DNA of 64,000 nt from Frankineae bacterium MT45 (GTDB lineage Bacteria > Actinomycetota > Actinomycetes > Mycobacteriales > Jatrophihabitantaceae), in the NCBI GenBank assembly GCA_900100325.1, contig LT629697.1, forward strand, positions 1,178,001-1,242,000, written 5' to 3'. Below are positions 8,540-17,099 of the stretch, in pieces; position 1 is the first letter of the stretch, and each line of letters begins with the position of its first letter. The notes beneath the pieces were generated by a model. The model had not been told where the DNA came from, did not search any database, and saw only the letters and a list, made by a program, of their open reading frames with translations. The translations under genes were made by a program, and so were the position numbers.

Positions 8540-8923
8540 GTGCCTACCGGCAAGGTGAAGTGGTTCAACGCTGAAAAGGGATTCGGCTTTCTGGCCGACG
8601 ACGAAGGCGAAGACGTCTTCGTGCACAGCGATGCCCTGCCGACTGGTCTGGATGCTCTGAAGCCCGGCCAGCGGGTCGAGTTCGGGATCGTGCAGGGGCG
8701 CAAGGGCAGCCAGGCGCTCTCCGTCCGACTGCTGGACCCGATGCCCTCGGTGGTGCGCGCCCAGCGGCGTCCCCCGGAGGAGATGACCCCGATCGTCGAG
8801 GATCTCATCAAGCTGCTCGACGACGTCTCGAATTCGCTGCGGCGCGGGCGGTACCCCGAGAAGGCCGAGGCCAAGAAGGTCGGCGCGGTGCTTCGCGCGG
8901 TGGCCGACAACCTCGACGCCTGA
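8540..8923 (+). CDS. cspB: Cold-shock protein with C-terminal extension, CspB type
   Basis: A 127-residue protein resembling mycobacterial CspB (Rv0871). The cold-shock domain occupies about residues 1-68, with RNP1 KGFGFL and RNP2 DVFVHSDAL. A 60-residue helical, charged C-terminal extension follows (PIVEDLIKLLDDVSNSLRRG; EAKKVGAVLRAVADNLDA). The frame is open to 8504, but GAGGAG with a 6-nt spacer selects the GTG at 8540 and gives the normal N terminus MPTGKVKWFN. A palindrome lies in the presumed leader and a strong terminator follows. It probably acts as an RNA chaperone. Confidence 0.92.
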   Translation: MPTGKVKWFNAEKGFGFLADDEGEDVFVHSDALPTGLDALKPGQRVEFGIVQGRKGSQALSVRLLDPMPSVVRAQRRPPEEMTPIVEDLIKLLDDVSNSLRRGRYPEKAEAKKVGAVLRAVADNLDA

Positions 8924-8945
8924 GGGCGGGGCACAGACTTCGATC

Positions 8946-8991
8946 GCTTTTGGCAGGATCGCACGCGATTCCGTGCAATCCTGCCAAAAGC
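8946..8991. terminator. Bidirectional intrinsic terminator
   Basis: GCTTTTGGCAGGAT pairs with ATCCTGCCAAAAGC, and the inner GCACG/CGTGC continues the stem with a small asymmetry. T-runs occur in both orientations. It separates cspB (plus) from the aldo/keto reductase (minus) and likely serves both. Confidence 0.85.
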
Positions 8992-8996
8992 GTGGC

Positions 8997-9968
8997 CTAC
9001 CAGGCGTAGTCCTCCGGCGCAGTGCGATGGCCGGGGAAGATCTCGTCCAGACGCATGAGCGTCTTCTCCTCAAGCTTGACGTCCAGCGCGCGTACCGCCG
9101 CGTCGAGCTGTTCCTGGGTCCGTGGCCCGACGATCGGTGCGGTGACGGCCGGCTGATGCAGTAGCCAGGCCAGCGCAATGTCGCCCGGCTCCAGTCCGAG
9201 CTCGTCGGCGAACGCCTCGTACTGCTCGATCTGATCGCGATGAGCGTCCAATGCCTCGGCGGCGCGGGTCTTGTTCCGCCGGCTGCCCTCCCGCTCCTTG
9301 CGGAGCACGCCCCCGAGTAGGCCGCCGTGCAGCGGCGACCAGGGGATGACCCCGAGACCGTAGTGCTGGGCCGCCGGGAGCACCTCGAGCTCGACGCTGC
9401 GGGTGAGCAGGTTGTAGATCGACTGCTCGCTGACCAGGCCGGTGAAGTTGCGCTGGGCCGCGGCGGCCTGGGCCTGCGCGATGTGCCACCCGGCGAAGTT
9501 GCTGCTGCCGGCGTAGAGGATCTTGCCCTGGGCCACGGCGACCTCGACCGCCTGCCAGATCTCCTCCCACGGCGTCTCCCGATCGACGTGGTGGAACTGG
9601 TACAGGTCGATGTAGTCGGTCTGCAGGCGTCGGAGGCTGGCGTCCAGCGCCCGTCGGATGTTCAGCGCGGAGAGGCGGCCGTCGTTGGGCCAGTCGCTCA
9701 TATCGCCGTAGAGCTTGGTGGCGAGGACTGTCTTCTCCCGGCGCCCACCGCCGGTGGCGAACCAGTTGCCGATGATCTGCTCGGTGCGTCCCCGGTTCTC
9801 ACCCCAGCCGTAGACGTTGGCGGTGTCGAAGAAGTTGATGCCGTAACCGTGCGCCGCGTCCATGATCGAGTGGGCGGTCGGCTCGTCGGTCTCGGGGCCG
9901 AAGTTCATGGTGCCCAGTACGAGACGGCTTACCTTCAGGCCGGTGCGGCCGAGGTGGGTGTACTCCAT
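8997..9968 (-). CDS. Aldo/keto reductase
   Basis: A 323-residue NADPH-dependent aldo/keto reductase with a TIM-barrel fold. The catalytic tetrad is visible: Asp48 and Tyr53 (FFDTANVYGWG), Lys85 (LATKLYG) and His126 (LYQFHHVD). The C-terminal cofactor-binding loop appears as PIVGPRTQEQLDAA. The length and the GYGINFFDTANVYG pattern place it in the YajO/IolS-like group rather than among plant-type AKRs. The physiological substrate is unknown. It is monocistronic, with a terminator 6 nt beyond its stop. Confidence 0.92.
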   Translation of the reverse strand: MEYTHLGRTGLKVSRLVLGTMNFGPETDEPTAHSIMDAAHGYGINFFDTANVYGWGENRGRTEQIIGNWFATGGGRREKTVLATKLYGDMSDWPNDGRLSALNIRRALDASLRRLQTDYIDLYQFHHVDRETPWEEIWQAVEVAVAQGKILYAGSSNFAGWHIAQAQAAAAQRNFTGLVSEQSIYNLLTRSVELEVLPAAQHYGLGVIPWSPLHGGLLGGVLRKEREGSRRNKTRAAEALDAHRDQIEQYEAFADELGLEPGDIALAWLLHQPAVTAPIVGPRTQEQLDAAVRALDVKLEEKTLMRLDEIFPGHRTAPEDYAW

Positions 9969-9995
9969 CAGGCGGTCACATTTCTCTAGCGGGTC

Positions 9996-10023
9996 TATAT
10001 AGAAATGGCCTTACTTCTTCGAA
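9996..10023 (-). promoter_or_regulatory. Candidate promoter of the aldo/keto reductase gene
   Basis: On the minus strand TTCGAA (10018-10023) is followed after 16 nt by TATATA (9996-10001), giving a 5' leader of about 20 nt. This is one of the most AT-rich spots in the neighbourhood. The -35 match is weak. Confidence 0.35.
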
Positions 10024-10080
10024 GGTACTCGTCAGCGCTGTGCGTGGGGGAGGAGATTCCCGAGATTCTGCAGACCCTGT

Positions 10081-10911
10081 TCAGCGAAGCGGAGGGCAGG
10101 CCGGGGTGAGGCCCTCCCGGTGGGCCCGGTCCAGCAGCGTCTGCGCGGCGGCGAAGCCCTCGTCGCCGAGGTCGCGGGTGAAGGAGTTGACGTAGAGGGC
10201 GATGTGCTGGGCCGTCACCTCGGGCGACATCTCGTCGGAGTACTTGGCCACGTAGTCCGCGCTGGCCGCCGGATTGGCCCACGCATAATCCACCGACGCC
10301 CGGATGACAGCGCTCAGCCCGTCTGGGTCCAAGTCGGGGCGCGACCCGTCCCGCCGGGCCAGGATCGCCCCGAGCGGGATCGGCAGGCCGGTGTCGCTCT
10401 CCCACCAGGCGCCGAGGTCGACCAGCGACTGCAGACCATAGTTCTGAAAAGTGAAGCGGGCCTCGTGGATCACCAACCCGGCGTCGTAGCGGCCGTCACG
10501 CACGGCCGGCATGATCGAGGCGAATGGGACGACCTCGATGCTGGCCGGCCGCTGACCGGCGGCCCAGAGGCGGAAGAGCAGGTACGCGGTCGAGCGTTCG
10601 CTAGGGACGGCGACACTGCGCCCGTCCAGGTTCGGCAGTGGCTCGCGGGCCAGCACAAGCGGGCCGCAGCCCCGGCCGAGCGCACCTCCACAGGGCAGCA
10701 GCCGGTACTGGTCGAGCAGCCAGGGGAGCGCCGCGTAGCTCACCTTGACGACGTCGAAGCGTCCGTCCAGGGCGGCCGTGTTCGTCACGTCGATGTCGGC
10801 GTAGGTGACCTCGACCGGCGGGGCCTGGGGGATCAACCCGTGCGTCCAGGCGTGGAAGGTGAAGGTGTCATTCGGGCAGGGGGAGTAGGCCAGCTGCAGC
10901 GGAGCGGTCAT
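10081..10911 (-). CDS. mqnD: 1,4-dihydroxy-6-naphthoate synthase (futalosine menaquinone pathway)
   Basis: A 276-residue periplasmic-binding-protein-fold enzyme. The N-terminal signature YSPCPNDTFTFHA and the later GLVIHEARFTF segment match MqnD. MqnD converts cyclic dehypoxanthine futalosine to 1,4-dihydroxy-6-naphthoate, a late step of menaquinone synthesis by the futalosine route. Its start overlaps the mqnB stop (10908-10911), so the two are translationally coupled. It is last in an apparent four-gene run with an MFS gene, a DUF2771 gene and mqnB. mqnA, mqnC and mqnE are not in this window. Confidence 0.93.
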   Translation of the reverse strand: MTAPLQLAYSPCPNDTFTFHAWTHGLIPQAPPVEVTYADIDVTNTAALDGRFDVVKVSYAALPWLLDQYRLLPCGGALGRGCGPLVLAREPLPNLDGRSVAVPSERSTAYLLFRLWAAGQRPASIEVVPFASIMPAVRDGRYDAGLVIHEARFTFQNYGLQSLVDLGAWWESDTGLPIPLGAILARRDGSRPDLDPDGLSAVIRASVDYAWANPAASADYVAKYSDEMSPEVTAQHIALYVNSFTRDLGDEGFAAAQTLLDRAHREGLTPACPPLR

Positions 10912-11594
10912 CCGATCTCCAACGGGGTCGAGGTGAGGTCGCGGACGGCCGCGGCCAGCGCGTCCAGGGCCTGCGGGATCTTCCAGGACGAGCGGTCCCG
11001 GGGGCCGACGGGGTTGCTGATCGCCCGCAGTTCACCGAAAGGGGTTCCCGCTGCCAGGGCGGCCGCAGCGACCCCGGCCCCCTCCATCGCCTCGGCCACC
11101 GCATCGGGGTGGCGGGCGTGGCGCGTGGTCGCCGTGGCGAGCGTGCCGGTCACGGTCGCCACGGTGAGGATGCTCCCCAGTCGGGCGCCGGTGCGCCGCG
11201 CCAGTTCGCCGGCTAGGTCTGGAGTGACCGGGTACGTCTCCTGCCCGAAGCCGAGGGCCGATGCCGATTGAAACTCCGGTGTCTCGGCACCGAGGTCGGC
11301 GAAGACGATCTGGGACGCACTGACTACGCGGCCGGGAGCGACGTCGAAGCCGCCGGCGATGCCGACCGACAGCACCAGGTCGAAGGGCTCGCGCTGCGCG
11401 CTGCCGAGGGCGGCTGCCGTCGAGGCTGCGGCCGCCGCCGGCCCGACTCCGCCGGCTAGGACGGTGACCTCACCGAGGGGTGTCTCGGCGACCGAGATCG
11501 CCTGCCAACCGAGCAGATCGCCCCGCACCTGAAGATGGCGGCAGGCGGCGTCGCGCTCCGGTTCGACCGCGGTGACGATCAGCAGCCGGGTCAA
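10908..11594 (-). CDS. mqnB: Futalosine hydrolase
   Basis: A 228-residue nucleoside phosphorylase-fold protein. LVLSVGIAGGF and the terminal GPRDRSSWKIPQALDAL segment are typical of futalosine nucleosidases, which release hypoxanthine to give dehypoxanthine futalosine. The AEAMEGAGVAAAAL motif corresponds to the family's catalytic E(M/N)xG region. The best start is a TTG at 11594, one base after the stop of the DUF2771 gene, implying reinitiation. The 3' end overlaps mqnD. Together these commit the organism to futalosine-type menaquinone synthesis. Confidence 0.92.
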   Translation of the reverse strand: MTRLLIVTAVEPERDAACRHLQVRGDLLGWQAISVAETPLGEVTVLAGGVGPAAAAASTAAALGSAQREPFDLVLSVGIAGGFDVAPGRVVSASQIVFADLGAETPEFQSASALGFGQETYPVTPDLAGELARRTGARLGSILTVATVTGTLATATTRHARHPDAVAEAMEGAGVAAAALAAGTPFGELRAISNPVGPRDRSSWKIPQALDALAAAVRDLTSTPLEIG

Positions 11595-11595
11595 C

Positions 11596-12060
11596 TCAGC
11601 CTTCGGAGCCGGTGATCTGCACTGCGGCCTGCCAGATGCCGGCGGCCGTCTTGCCGTTCGTCTGCTGGATGGCGATGTAGTAACTGGTGCCGGTGAACGG
11701 CACCGTGATGCGGGCGTTGTTCTGGTTGTGCAGCAGCGTCGTGCCGGCCCCGTCGATCGCGGTCGCCTTGTTGCTGCTGTCCAGCGAGTACGCGCTCACC
11801 AGCCAGTACTTGTCGGCCACGGCCTTCGGCACGTCGATGCTGATCGTCGAGCCGGCCCGGGCCTTGATCGGCTGCGGGTCGTCGCCGGACTTGCGGCAGG
11901 GGTGCGTCGCGTCGAAGCAGTACTCCTGCGGGTGGAGCTGGGTGACCGTCTCGTTGGCCAGCACGGTGACGAGCGGCACCGGCTTCTGGCAGGCGCTGAG
12001 CAATCCGGCGCCGGCGAGGGTGACGGTGGCGATGACGCCGGCGCGTCGGTATGACTTCAT
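11596..12060 (-). CDS. DUF2771-family lipoprotein
   Basis: A 154-residue predicted lipoprotein. After a twin-Arg-containing basic start (MKSYRRAG) comes a hydrophobic stretch and the lipobox LLSAC, with Cys24 as the lipidation site. The mature part is beta-rich with two Cys residues that could pair (YCFDATHPCRK). The frame is open to 12165, but only the ATG at 12060 gives a signal peptide. The gene ends 1 nt before mqnB and follows an MFS gene, an arrangement seen in other actinobacteria. The function is unknown; a role with the adjacent transporter is inference. Confidence 0.82.
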   Translation of the reverse strand: MKSYRRAGVIATVTLAGAGLLSACQKPVPLVTVLANETVTQLHPQEYCFDATHPCRKSGDDPQPIKARAGSTISIDVPKAVADKYWLVSAYSLDSSNKATAIDGAGTTLLHNQNNARITVPFTGTSYYIAIQQTNGKTAAGIWQAAVQITGSEG

Positions 12061-12091
12061 CTGGTTCTCTGCTCCTGCGTCTGCTGGCCGA

Positions 12092-13840
12092 CTACTGCGG
12101 GTACTGCGGGTACGGCGGATTCTGTGGGTAGTGCGATTCCTGCGGGTACTGCCCGGGATATCCACCGGAGACGTTACCGGGTCGGGGTTGAGCGTGATCG
12201 GGCTCGGTCGCCCTTCGCCGCCGTCGTCCCACGGCGCGGGTGCGGAGCGCGACCACGACGCCGACGACCGCGAGCGTCACCCCGGCCACCCAGAACCCGA
12301 CCTGGCCGTCCTTGGACGGCAGCACCACACCGATGGCCGCCCCGACGACCCAGGCCAGTTGCAGGAAGGTCTCGGATCGCCCGAAGGCGCTGGAGCGGAA
12401 CTTCTCCTCGACGTCGCGCTGGATCACCGCGTCCAGGGCGATCTTGCTCAGCGAGTTGGCGACCGAACTGACGAACATGCCGGCCACCGCCATCCACATG
12501 CTGAAGAAGAGCGCGACCACGACGCAGACGGCCGCCGACGCGAGTACACCGACGGTGATCACGATCTCCGGACGTTTCAGCTTCAGCCGGGTCCCGATGC
12601 CGGTGCCGAGGAAGTTGCCGGCGCCGGTGCCGATCGCGATGCCGCTGAGCGCGACGACGGCATCAAAGCCGGTGGAGGTCGACTCGATGTAGAAGGCCAG
12701 GTAGATGGTGAGGAGGCCGGAGAGGAAGCGGAGGGCTGACTCGCCCTGCAGCGACGTCACCACCTGCGGCGCCATACCCCGGCTGGCCCAGCGCATCAGC
12801 CGCTGCCAGCTCGGCACCGGCTCCTCGACCGGGGCTCGCCGCGGCTCCTCCGGATGCCGCGGTGCGGGGGCGGCCGAGTCGACCTGGGGCGGCAGTTTGA
12901 AGGCGAAGTAGCCGCAGACGCCGAAGGCCACTGCGGTGACCAGCAGCCCTGCGGTGTACGAGCCGGAGAGCTTGATGACCGCGCCGACGAACGCCCCGCC
13001 GATGATCGCGGCCCCCAGCCCGAAGAGGGAGAGACGGGCGTTCGCCTCGACCAGCGTCATCCGGGGCGGCACCAATCGCGGCGCGGCCGACGAGCGGATC
13101 ACGCTGTAGGCCTTGGAGAGGACCAGCGACCCGAGCGCGCAGGGGTAGAGGACCAGCAGGCTGTCGGAGTGCTCGGCCATCATGACCGCGAGGACGGCCC
13201 GGCCGATCGCGGTGCCGGCCATCGCCCAGCGCCGTCCGTGCTGGAGACGGTCCAGGGCCGGCCCGATCACCGGGGCGACCACGGCGAACGGGGCCATCGT
13301 CACCAGCAGATACAGCAGGACGTTCCCGCGTTGCGCGTGCGAGGAGGCGCCGAAGAAGACGGTGCCGGCCAGGGCGACGGTGATCATGGCGTCCGTGCCG
13401 TAGGAGAGCACCTGATTCCAGATCAGCGCGGTGAGCCCTGACTCGTGGGCGCCATCGGCCTTGCTCGCCTCGACCACCCGGCGCACCAGCCCGCGGGCGG
13501 CGCGATTGGAGGTGGCGGCGACGCTGCGCGGCAGCGAGGTCTTCGCGGCCGGCCCATTGCTTGTTGGCCCGTTGCTCGTCGGCCCGTAACCGGTCGGTCC
13601 GGTGCCGGCCGGCCCGTAACCGGCTGGCTCGTTGCCGGGCGGGAGGCCGCCTGGCGGTGGTGCCGCCACGGGTCGTGGCTGCGGTGAGGCAGGCGGGGCC
13701 GATGGTGGCGGTGGTGGGGGCGCGGCGGATGGCGGAACGGCGCCCGGGTGGTGGGTGTGACCGGAGCGGGAGAAGCGCGAGCGCGGAGGGTCGTTCGGCC
13801 GCCGCTGCTCGTCCCTGGACACGTCTCCATCCTGCCCCAT
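12092..13840 (-). CDS. MFS transporter with long Pro-rich N-terminal tail (Rv0876c-like)
   Basis: A 582-residue protein. About the first 105 residues are disordered and Pro/Gly-rich, including repeated GPTSNGP-type units. Twelve hydrophobic helices follow in two blocks separated by a cytoplasmic loop (SAAPAPRHPEEPRRAPVEEP). The C-terminal tail is again rich in Tyr/Pro (SHYPQNPPYPQYPQ). The helix content and the position next to the DUF3027 gene match mycobacterial Rv0876c. The substrate is unknown. An alternative GTG start at 13822 has AGGA 7 nt upstream and may be the true one. It is first in the run leading to mqnB-mqnD and divergent from the DUF3027 gene. Confidence 0.85.
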   Translation of the reverse strand: MGQDGDVSRDEQRRPNDPPRSRFSRSGHTHHPGAVPPSAAPPPPPPSAPPASPQPRPVAAPPPGGLPPGNEPAGYGPAGTGPTGYGPTSNGPTSNGPAAKTSLPRSVAATSNRAARGLVRRVVEASKADGAHESGLTALIWNQVLSYGTDAMITVALAGTVFFGASSHAQRGNVLLYLLVTMAPFAVVAPVIGPALDRLQHGRRWAMAGTAIGRAVLAVMMAEHSDSLLVLYPCALGSLVLSKAYSVIRSSAAPRLVPPRMTLVEANARLSLFGLGAAIIGGAFVGAVIKLSGSYTAGLLVTAVAFGVCGYFAFKLPPQVDSAAPAPRHPEEPRRAPVEEPVPSWQRLMRWASRGMAPQVVTSLQGESALRFLSGLLTIYLAFYIESTSTGFDAVVALSGIAIGTGAGNFLGTGIGTRLKLKRPEIVITVGVLASAAVCVVVALFFSMWMAVAGMFVSSVANSLSKIALDAVIQRDVEEKFRSSAFGRSETFLQLAWVVGAAIGVVLPSKDGQVGFWVAGVTLAVVGVVVALRTRAVGRRRRRATEPDHAQPRPGNVSGGYPGQYPQESHYPQNPPYPQYPQ

Positions 13841-13899
13841 CGACCGAACGTGAGGGCACCGATTGGGCCGAACGCCTCCGAATCAAGCACAATGATCGG

Positions 13900-14670
13900 G
13901 TGACCACCCCCGACGCGACCATCGACCTGCAGACGCGCCCGACGACCGCCGTCGCGAAGCTCGATTCAGCCTGCGCCGCCGCAGTCGAACTGGCCCGCGA
14001 AGCGGCCGTCGAGGCGAGCGAGCTGGAGATCGGCGAGTACCTTGGGGCCGACGCGGTCGCTGATCGGATCGTCACCCACCGCTTCGCCGCGACCGTCCCC
14101 GGCTACACCGGCTGGCACTGGTCAGTGACGGTCGCCCGCGCGTCCCGCTCGAAGTCGATCACCGTGGACGAGGTGCTGCTCCTGCCCGGTGCCGACGCGC
14201 TGCTTGCCCCGGCTTGGGTGCCGTGGAACGAGCGGGTCCGTCCGGGTGACCTGAGCCCCGGCGACCTGATCCCGGCCGATCCCGACGACTCCCGCCTGGT
14301 GCCGGCATACACGCTCTCGGACGATCCCGCGGTCGAGTCGGTGGCCACTGAACTGGGCATCGGGCGCGTCCACGTGATGTCGCGGGAAGGGCGTCTGGAC
14401 ACGGCTGAGCGCTGGCAGCTCGGCGAGACGGGCCCGGACACCGCGATGGCCCGGCACGCTCCCGCGCACTGTGGCACCTGCGGCTTCTACCTACCGTTGG
14501 CCGGCTCGCTGGCCGCCGCCTTCGGGGCCTGTGGCAATGCGATCGCCAACTCCGACGGACGGATCGTCAGTGTCGAGCACGGCTGCGGTGCCCACTCCGA
14601 GGTCGTCATCGAGGTCGCCTCACTCTCCGAGCCGATCGGCGAGGTCTACGAGGACGAGCAGTTCGTCTGA
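13900..14670 (+). CDS. DUF3027 protein (Rv0877-like)
   Basis: A 256-residue cytoplasmic protein matching DUF3027, widely conserved beside the MFS gene in actinobacteria. The middle carries the tryptophan-rich GYTGWHWSVTVARA and the LLPGADALLAPAWVPW block. Near the C terminus HCGTCGFYLPL, then GACGNA and HGCGAHSE, supply several Cys and His residues that could bind a metal. The frame is open far upstream, but the family start fits the GTG at 13900. No Shine-Dalgarno is seen; CACAAT 7 nt upstream could serve as a -10 of a leaderless mRNA. The function is unknown. Confidence 0.85.
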   Translation: MTTPDATIDLQTRPTTAVAKLDSACAAAVELAREAAVEASELEIGEYLGADAVADRIVTHRFAATVPGYTGWHWSVTVARASRSKSITVDEVLLLPGADALLAPAWVPWNERVRPGDLSPGDLIPADPDDSRLVPAYTLSDDPAVESVATELGIGRVHVMSREGRLDTAERWQLGETGPDTAMARHAPAHCGTCGFYLPLAGSLAAAFGACGNAIANSDGRIVSVEHGCGAHSEVVIEVASLSEPIGEVYEDEQFV

Positions 14671-14687
14671 GCCCGAGTGCGGGTCGC

Positions 14688-14966
14688 TCAGCGGGTGCGA
14701 CCCTCGCTGCGGTGACGCCCGGCCAGCACGATCCCGGCCAGCCCGAGGAGCGTCCCGGCCAGTGCCGTCCAGAACCAGTCGCGGTGGCCATGCTCGCCGA
14801 GCCAGCTCCACATCGCCGTGAGCACCAGCAGCGCGATCAGCCAGAGACCGGTCAGCACGCTGAGGATGCGACGGGAGTCGACGGTCACCGGCTCGACGAC
14901 GATCAACTCGCCGGATTTGCCCGCGTGCGCCGGAGCCGTCTCGGAGGCGGGTCGCTGATCAGTCAT
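14688..14966 (-). CDS. DUF2530-type small membrane protein (Rv0882-like)
   Basis: A 92-residue protein with an N-terminal cytoplasmic segment (ELIVVEPVTVDSRRILSV) and two transmembrane helices (LTGLWLIALLVLTAMWSWLG and WFWTALAGTLLGLAGIVLAG), ending in a basic tail. This pattern, including WLGEHGH between the helices, fits DUF2530, found near sepH and serC in mycobacteria. It is convergent with DUF3027 and divergent from pabBC. TATTCT lies 10 nt before the ATG, so it may be transcribed almost leaderless. The function is unknown. Confidence 0.75.
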   Translation of the reverse strand: MTDQRPASETAPAHAGKSGELIVVEPVTVDSRRILSVLTGLWLIALLVLTAMWSWLGEHGHRDWFWTALAGTLLGLAGIVLAGRHRSEGRTR

Positions 14967-15011
14967 GATGAGCCGCAGAATACGCCGTCACCCGGACGGA
15001 AGGAGACGGCC

Positions 15012-17099
15012 GTGCTCACAGGACTGCACTGCACTCCGCGCTCGGAGACGCTCTCGTCCGACATCTCGCCCCAGCGGTTGCTGGCTCGAGTCGCTGATCG
15101 CGACGGGCTGGTCTGCCTCAGCGGTGAATGGGCCGGCGGCAGCGTCCTGATCGCCTGGGATCCTCTTCTGCGGCTGGCCGCCGGCGACGACCCCTGGCCG
15201 GCCCTGGCCGATCAGCCGCAGCTGGCCACGAGCGACCCGGCCATCGTGGGTGGCGGTTGGATCGGTCAGCTCGGCTACCAGTCGACGGCGAATCACCTTG
15301 CTTTCTATGATCATCTGCTGCGCTGGGACGCCGGAGGGGGGTGGCGGCTGGAGATGCTCGCCTCCGCGGAGCGGGAGACGGCGCTGGCGCAGGCCCGTCT
15401 GGAGGCGATCGCCCTGCTCGATTCCGAGACGCCACCCGACCCGGACGGCGCCGAGACGCCGCCCGACCCGGACGACGCCGAGACGCCACCTGACCCGGAC
15501 GACGCCGAGACCGGGCTTGGAGATTTCCAGCTCTCACCGGAGCAGCGGCTACAGCACCTGGTGGCGGTCGAGGAGGCGATCGGCCTGATCCGCGCCGGGG
15601 AGGTCTATCAGGTCAACGTCTGCACTCGTCTGCATGGCGAGGCGGATCCCGGCGCGCCCCGGTCGGCCGCACTCCGCTCCTTCATCGCCGCCAGCACAAG
15701 CCTCAAACCGGCGCGGGGTGCCTTCATCGCCGCGCCGGCGGGACGCGCGGTGCTGAGCCTCAGCCCGGAACTCTTCCTGCGCCGCCGGGGCCGGAGGGTG
15801 AGCACCGACCCGATCAAAGGCACTTCGGCCCGCCTGGACGACTTGGCCATGGACCCCGGGCCGAGTCGGCTGCGGAGTTCGGCCAAGGAAGTGGCCGAGA
15901 ACGTGATGATCGTCGACCTCATGCGCAACGATCTGGCCCGGGTCTGCGAGCCGGGAAGTGTGCGAACACCCAACCTTCTACGGGTAGAGCCGCACGCCGG
16001 AGTCTGGCACCTGGTCTCGACGGTTGAGGGGCGAGTGCGGGCCGGGGTGGGTGACGCCGAGGTTGCCGCGAGTTGCTTCCCGCCGGGATCGGTGACCGGC
16101 GCACCGAAGATCCGGGCGCAGCGGGCGATCAGCGAACTCGAGTCGGAACCCCGCGGCGGCTACACCGGTGCCATCGGATTCTTCAGCCCGTCGTGGGGGA
16201 TGGAACTGAGTGTGGCGATCCGGACCTTCGAAGTCAGCGGGTCGAGCGTGGACCTCGGGGTTGGTGGCGGGGTCACCACCGACAGCGTTCCGATGCTCGA
16301 GTGGGCTGAATGCCTGCAGAAGGCAGAGCCGGTCATCACGGCGGCCGGTGGGCGCCTCACGTCGGCCGTCCCGGCACCGCTGCAGCCAACCCAGCGACAA
16401 CTGGACGGGGGGCTGCTGGAGACCATGCTCGCCGTGCACGGGCAGGTGCAGTACCTGGCTGATCATCTTGCCCGATTGGGACGTTCCTGCCGGGAGCTCT
16501 TCGCCATCGAGCTCCCTGACGACCTCGCTGCCCGAGTTGCCGACACCGCCCGAGACGGCTGGCTCGACGAACCGGTGCCGGCACGGGCCGTCGTGCGCGT
16601 GGTGGCACGGGTCGCGGGCGACGCCCTGAAGATCGACCTGAGCACCGGCGCCGCCCGACCGGTGAGCCCGCGCTGTGATGCAAGAATTGCCTTACGGAGT
16701 AAGGGCAACTGGCGACACAAGTGGGCCGATCGTGACGAGCTTGCCGCGATCGAGTCCGAGCACGCCGACACCGCGATCTTCGTCGACGAGCAGGATCAGG
16801 TTCTGGAGACCAGCCGAGGGAATCTCTTTGTCGTCGGTGCCGACGGCGTGCTGCGGACGCCGCCGCTGACCGACGAACTCCTCCCCGGCGTTGCTCGCCG
16901 CTGCGTGCTCGACGCGGCCGTCGACCTCGGCCTGCCAGTGCAGATAGGCATGATTTCATTGGATGAACTGCTCGCATCGGCGGCGTTCTGGACGAGCTCG
17001 CTGAGCGGTCTGGTGGAGATAGATCGGGTCGCTGACGTGACGCTGCCGCCCTGCGGCGAGTGGATCGACGCTCTGCGCGCACGTGTCCACTCTCAGTAG
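15012..17099 (+). CDS. pabB-pabC: Aminodeoxychorismate synthase component I fused to aminodeoxychorismate lyase
   Basis: A 695-residue bifunctional enzyme of p-aminobenzoate (folate) synthesis. Residues about 165-455 form the chorismate-binding domain, with PIKGTSAR, ENVMIVDLMRNDLARVCEPG and GSVTGAPKIRAQ. Residues about 460-695 form the class IV PLP fold of 4-amino-4-deoxychorismate lyase, with NWRHKWADRDEL (PLP lysine) and LETSRGNLFVV. The first domain makes aminodeoxychorismate with PabA-supplied ammonia; the second releases pyruvate. AAGGAG before the GTG at 15012 fixes the start. A 9-residue unit is repeated three times at 15426-15506 in the N-terminal part. Confidence 0.93.
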   Translation: MLTGLHCTPRSETLSSDISPQRLLARVADRDGLVCLSGEWAGGSVLIAWDPLLRLAAGDDPWPALADQPQLATSDPAIVGGGWIGQLGYQSTANHLAFYDHLLRWDAGGGWRLEMLASAERETALAQARLEAIALLDSETPPDPDGAETPPDPDDAETPPDPDDAETGLGDFQLSPEQRLQHLVAVEEAIGLIRAGEVYQVNVCTRLHGEADPGAPRSAALRSFIAASTSLKPARGAFIAAPAGRAVLSLSPELFLRRRGRRVSTDPIKGTSARLDDLAMDPGPSRLRSSAKEVAENVMIVDLMRNDLARVCEPGSVRTPNLLRVEPHAGVWHLVSTVEGRVRAGVGDAEVAASCFPPGSVTGAPKIRAQRAISELESEPRGGYTGAIGFFSPSWGMELSVAIRTFEVSGSSVDLGVGGGVTTDSVPMLEWAECLQKAEPVITAAGGRLTSAVPAPLQPTQRQLDGGLLETMLAVHGQVQYLADHLARLGRSCRELFAIELPDDLAARVADTARDGWLDEPVPARAVVRVVARVAGDALKIDLSTGAARPVSPRCDARIALRSKGNWRHKWADRDELAAIESEHADTAIFVDEQDQVLETSRGNLFVVGADGVLRTPPLTDELLPGVARRCVLDAAVDLGLPVQIGMISLDELLASAAFWTSSLSGLVEIDRVADVTLPPCGEWIDALRARVHSQ
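15426..15506 (+). repeat. Three tandem 27-bp units inside pabBC
   Basis: Three in-frame copies encode ETPPDPDGA/ETPPDPDDA and differ at only a few bases. They form an acidic, Pro-rich linker before the catalytic core. Copy number can vary without a frameshift. Confidence 0.9.

Noticed and set aside
9995-10405. 136-codon minus-strand frame overlapping mqnD
   Set aside because: It is in another frame of mqnD and is Arg/Gly/Pro-rich without motifs.
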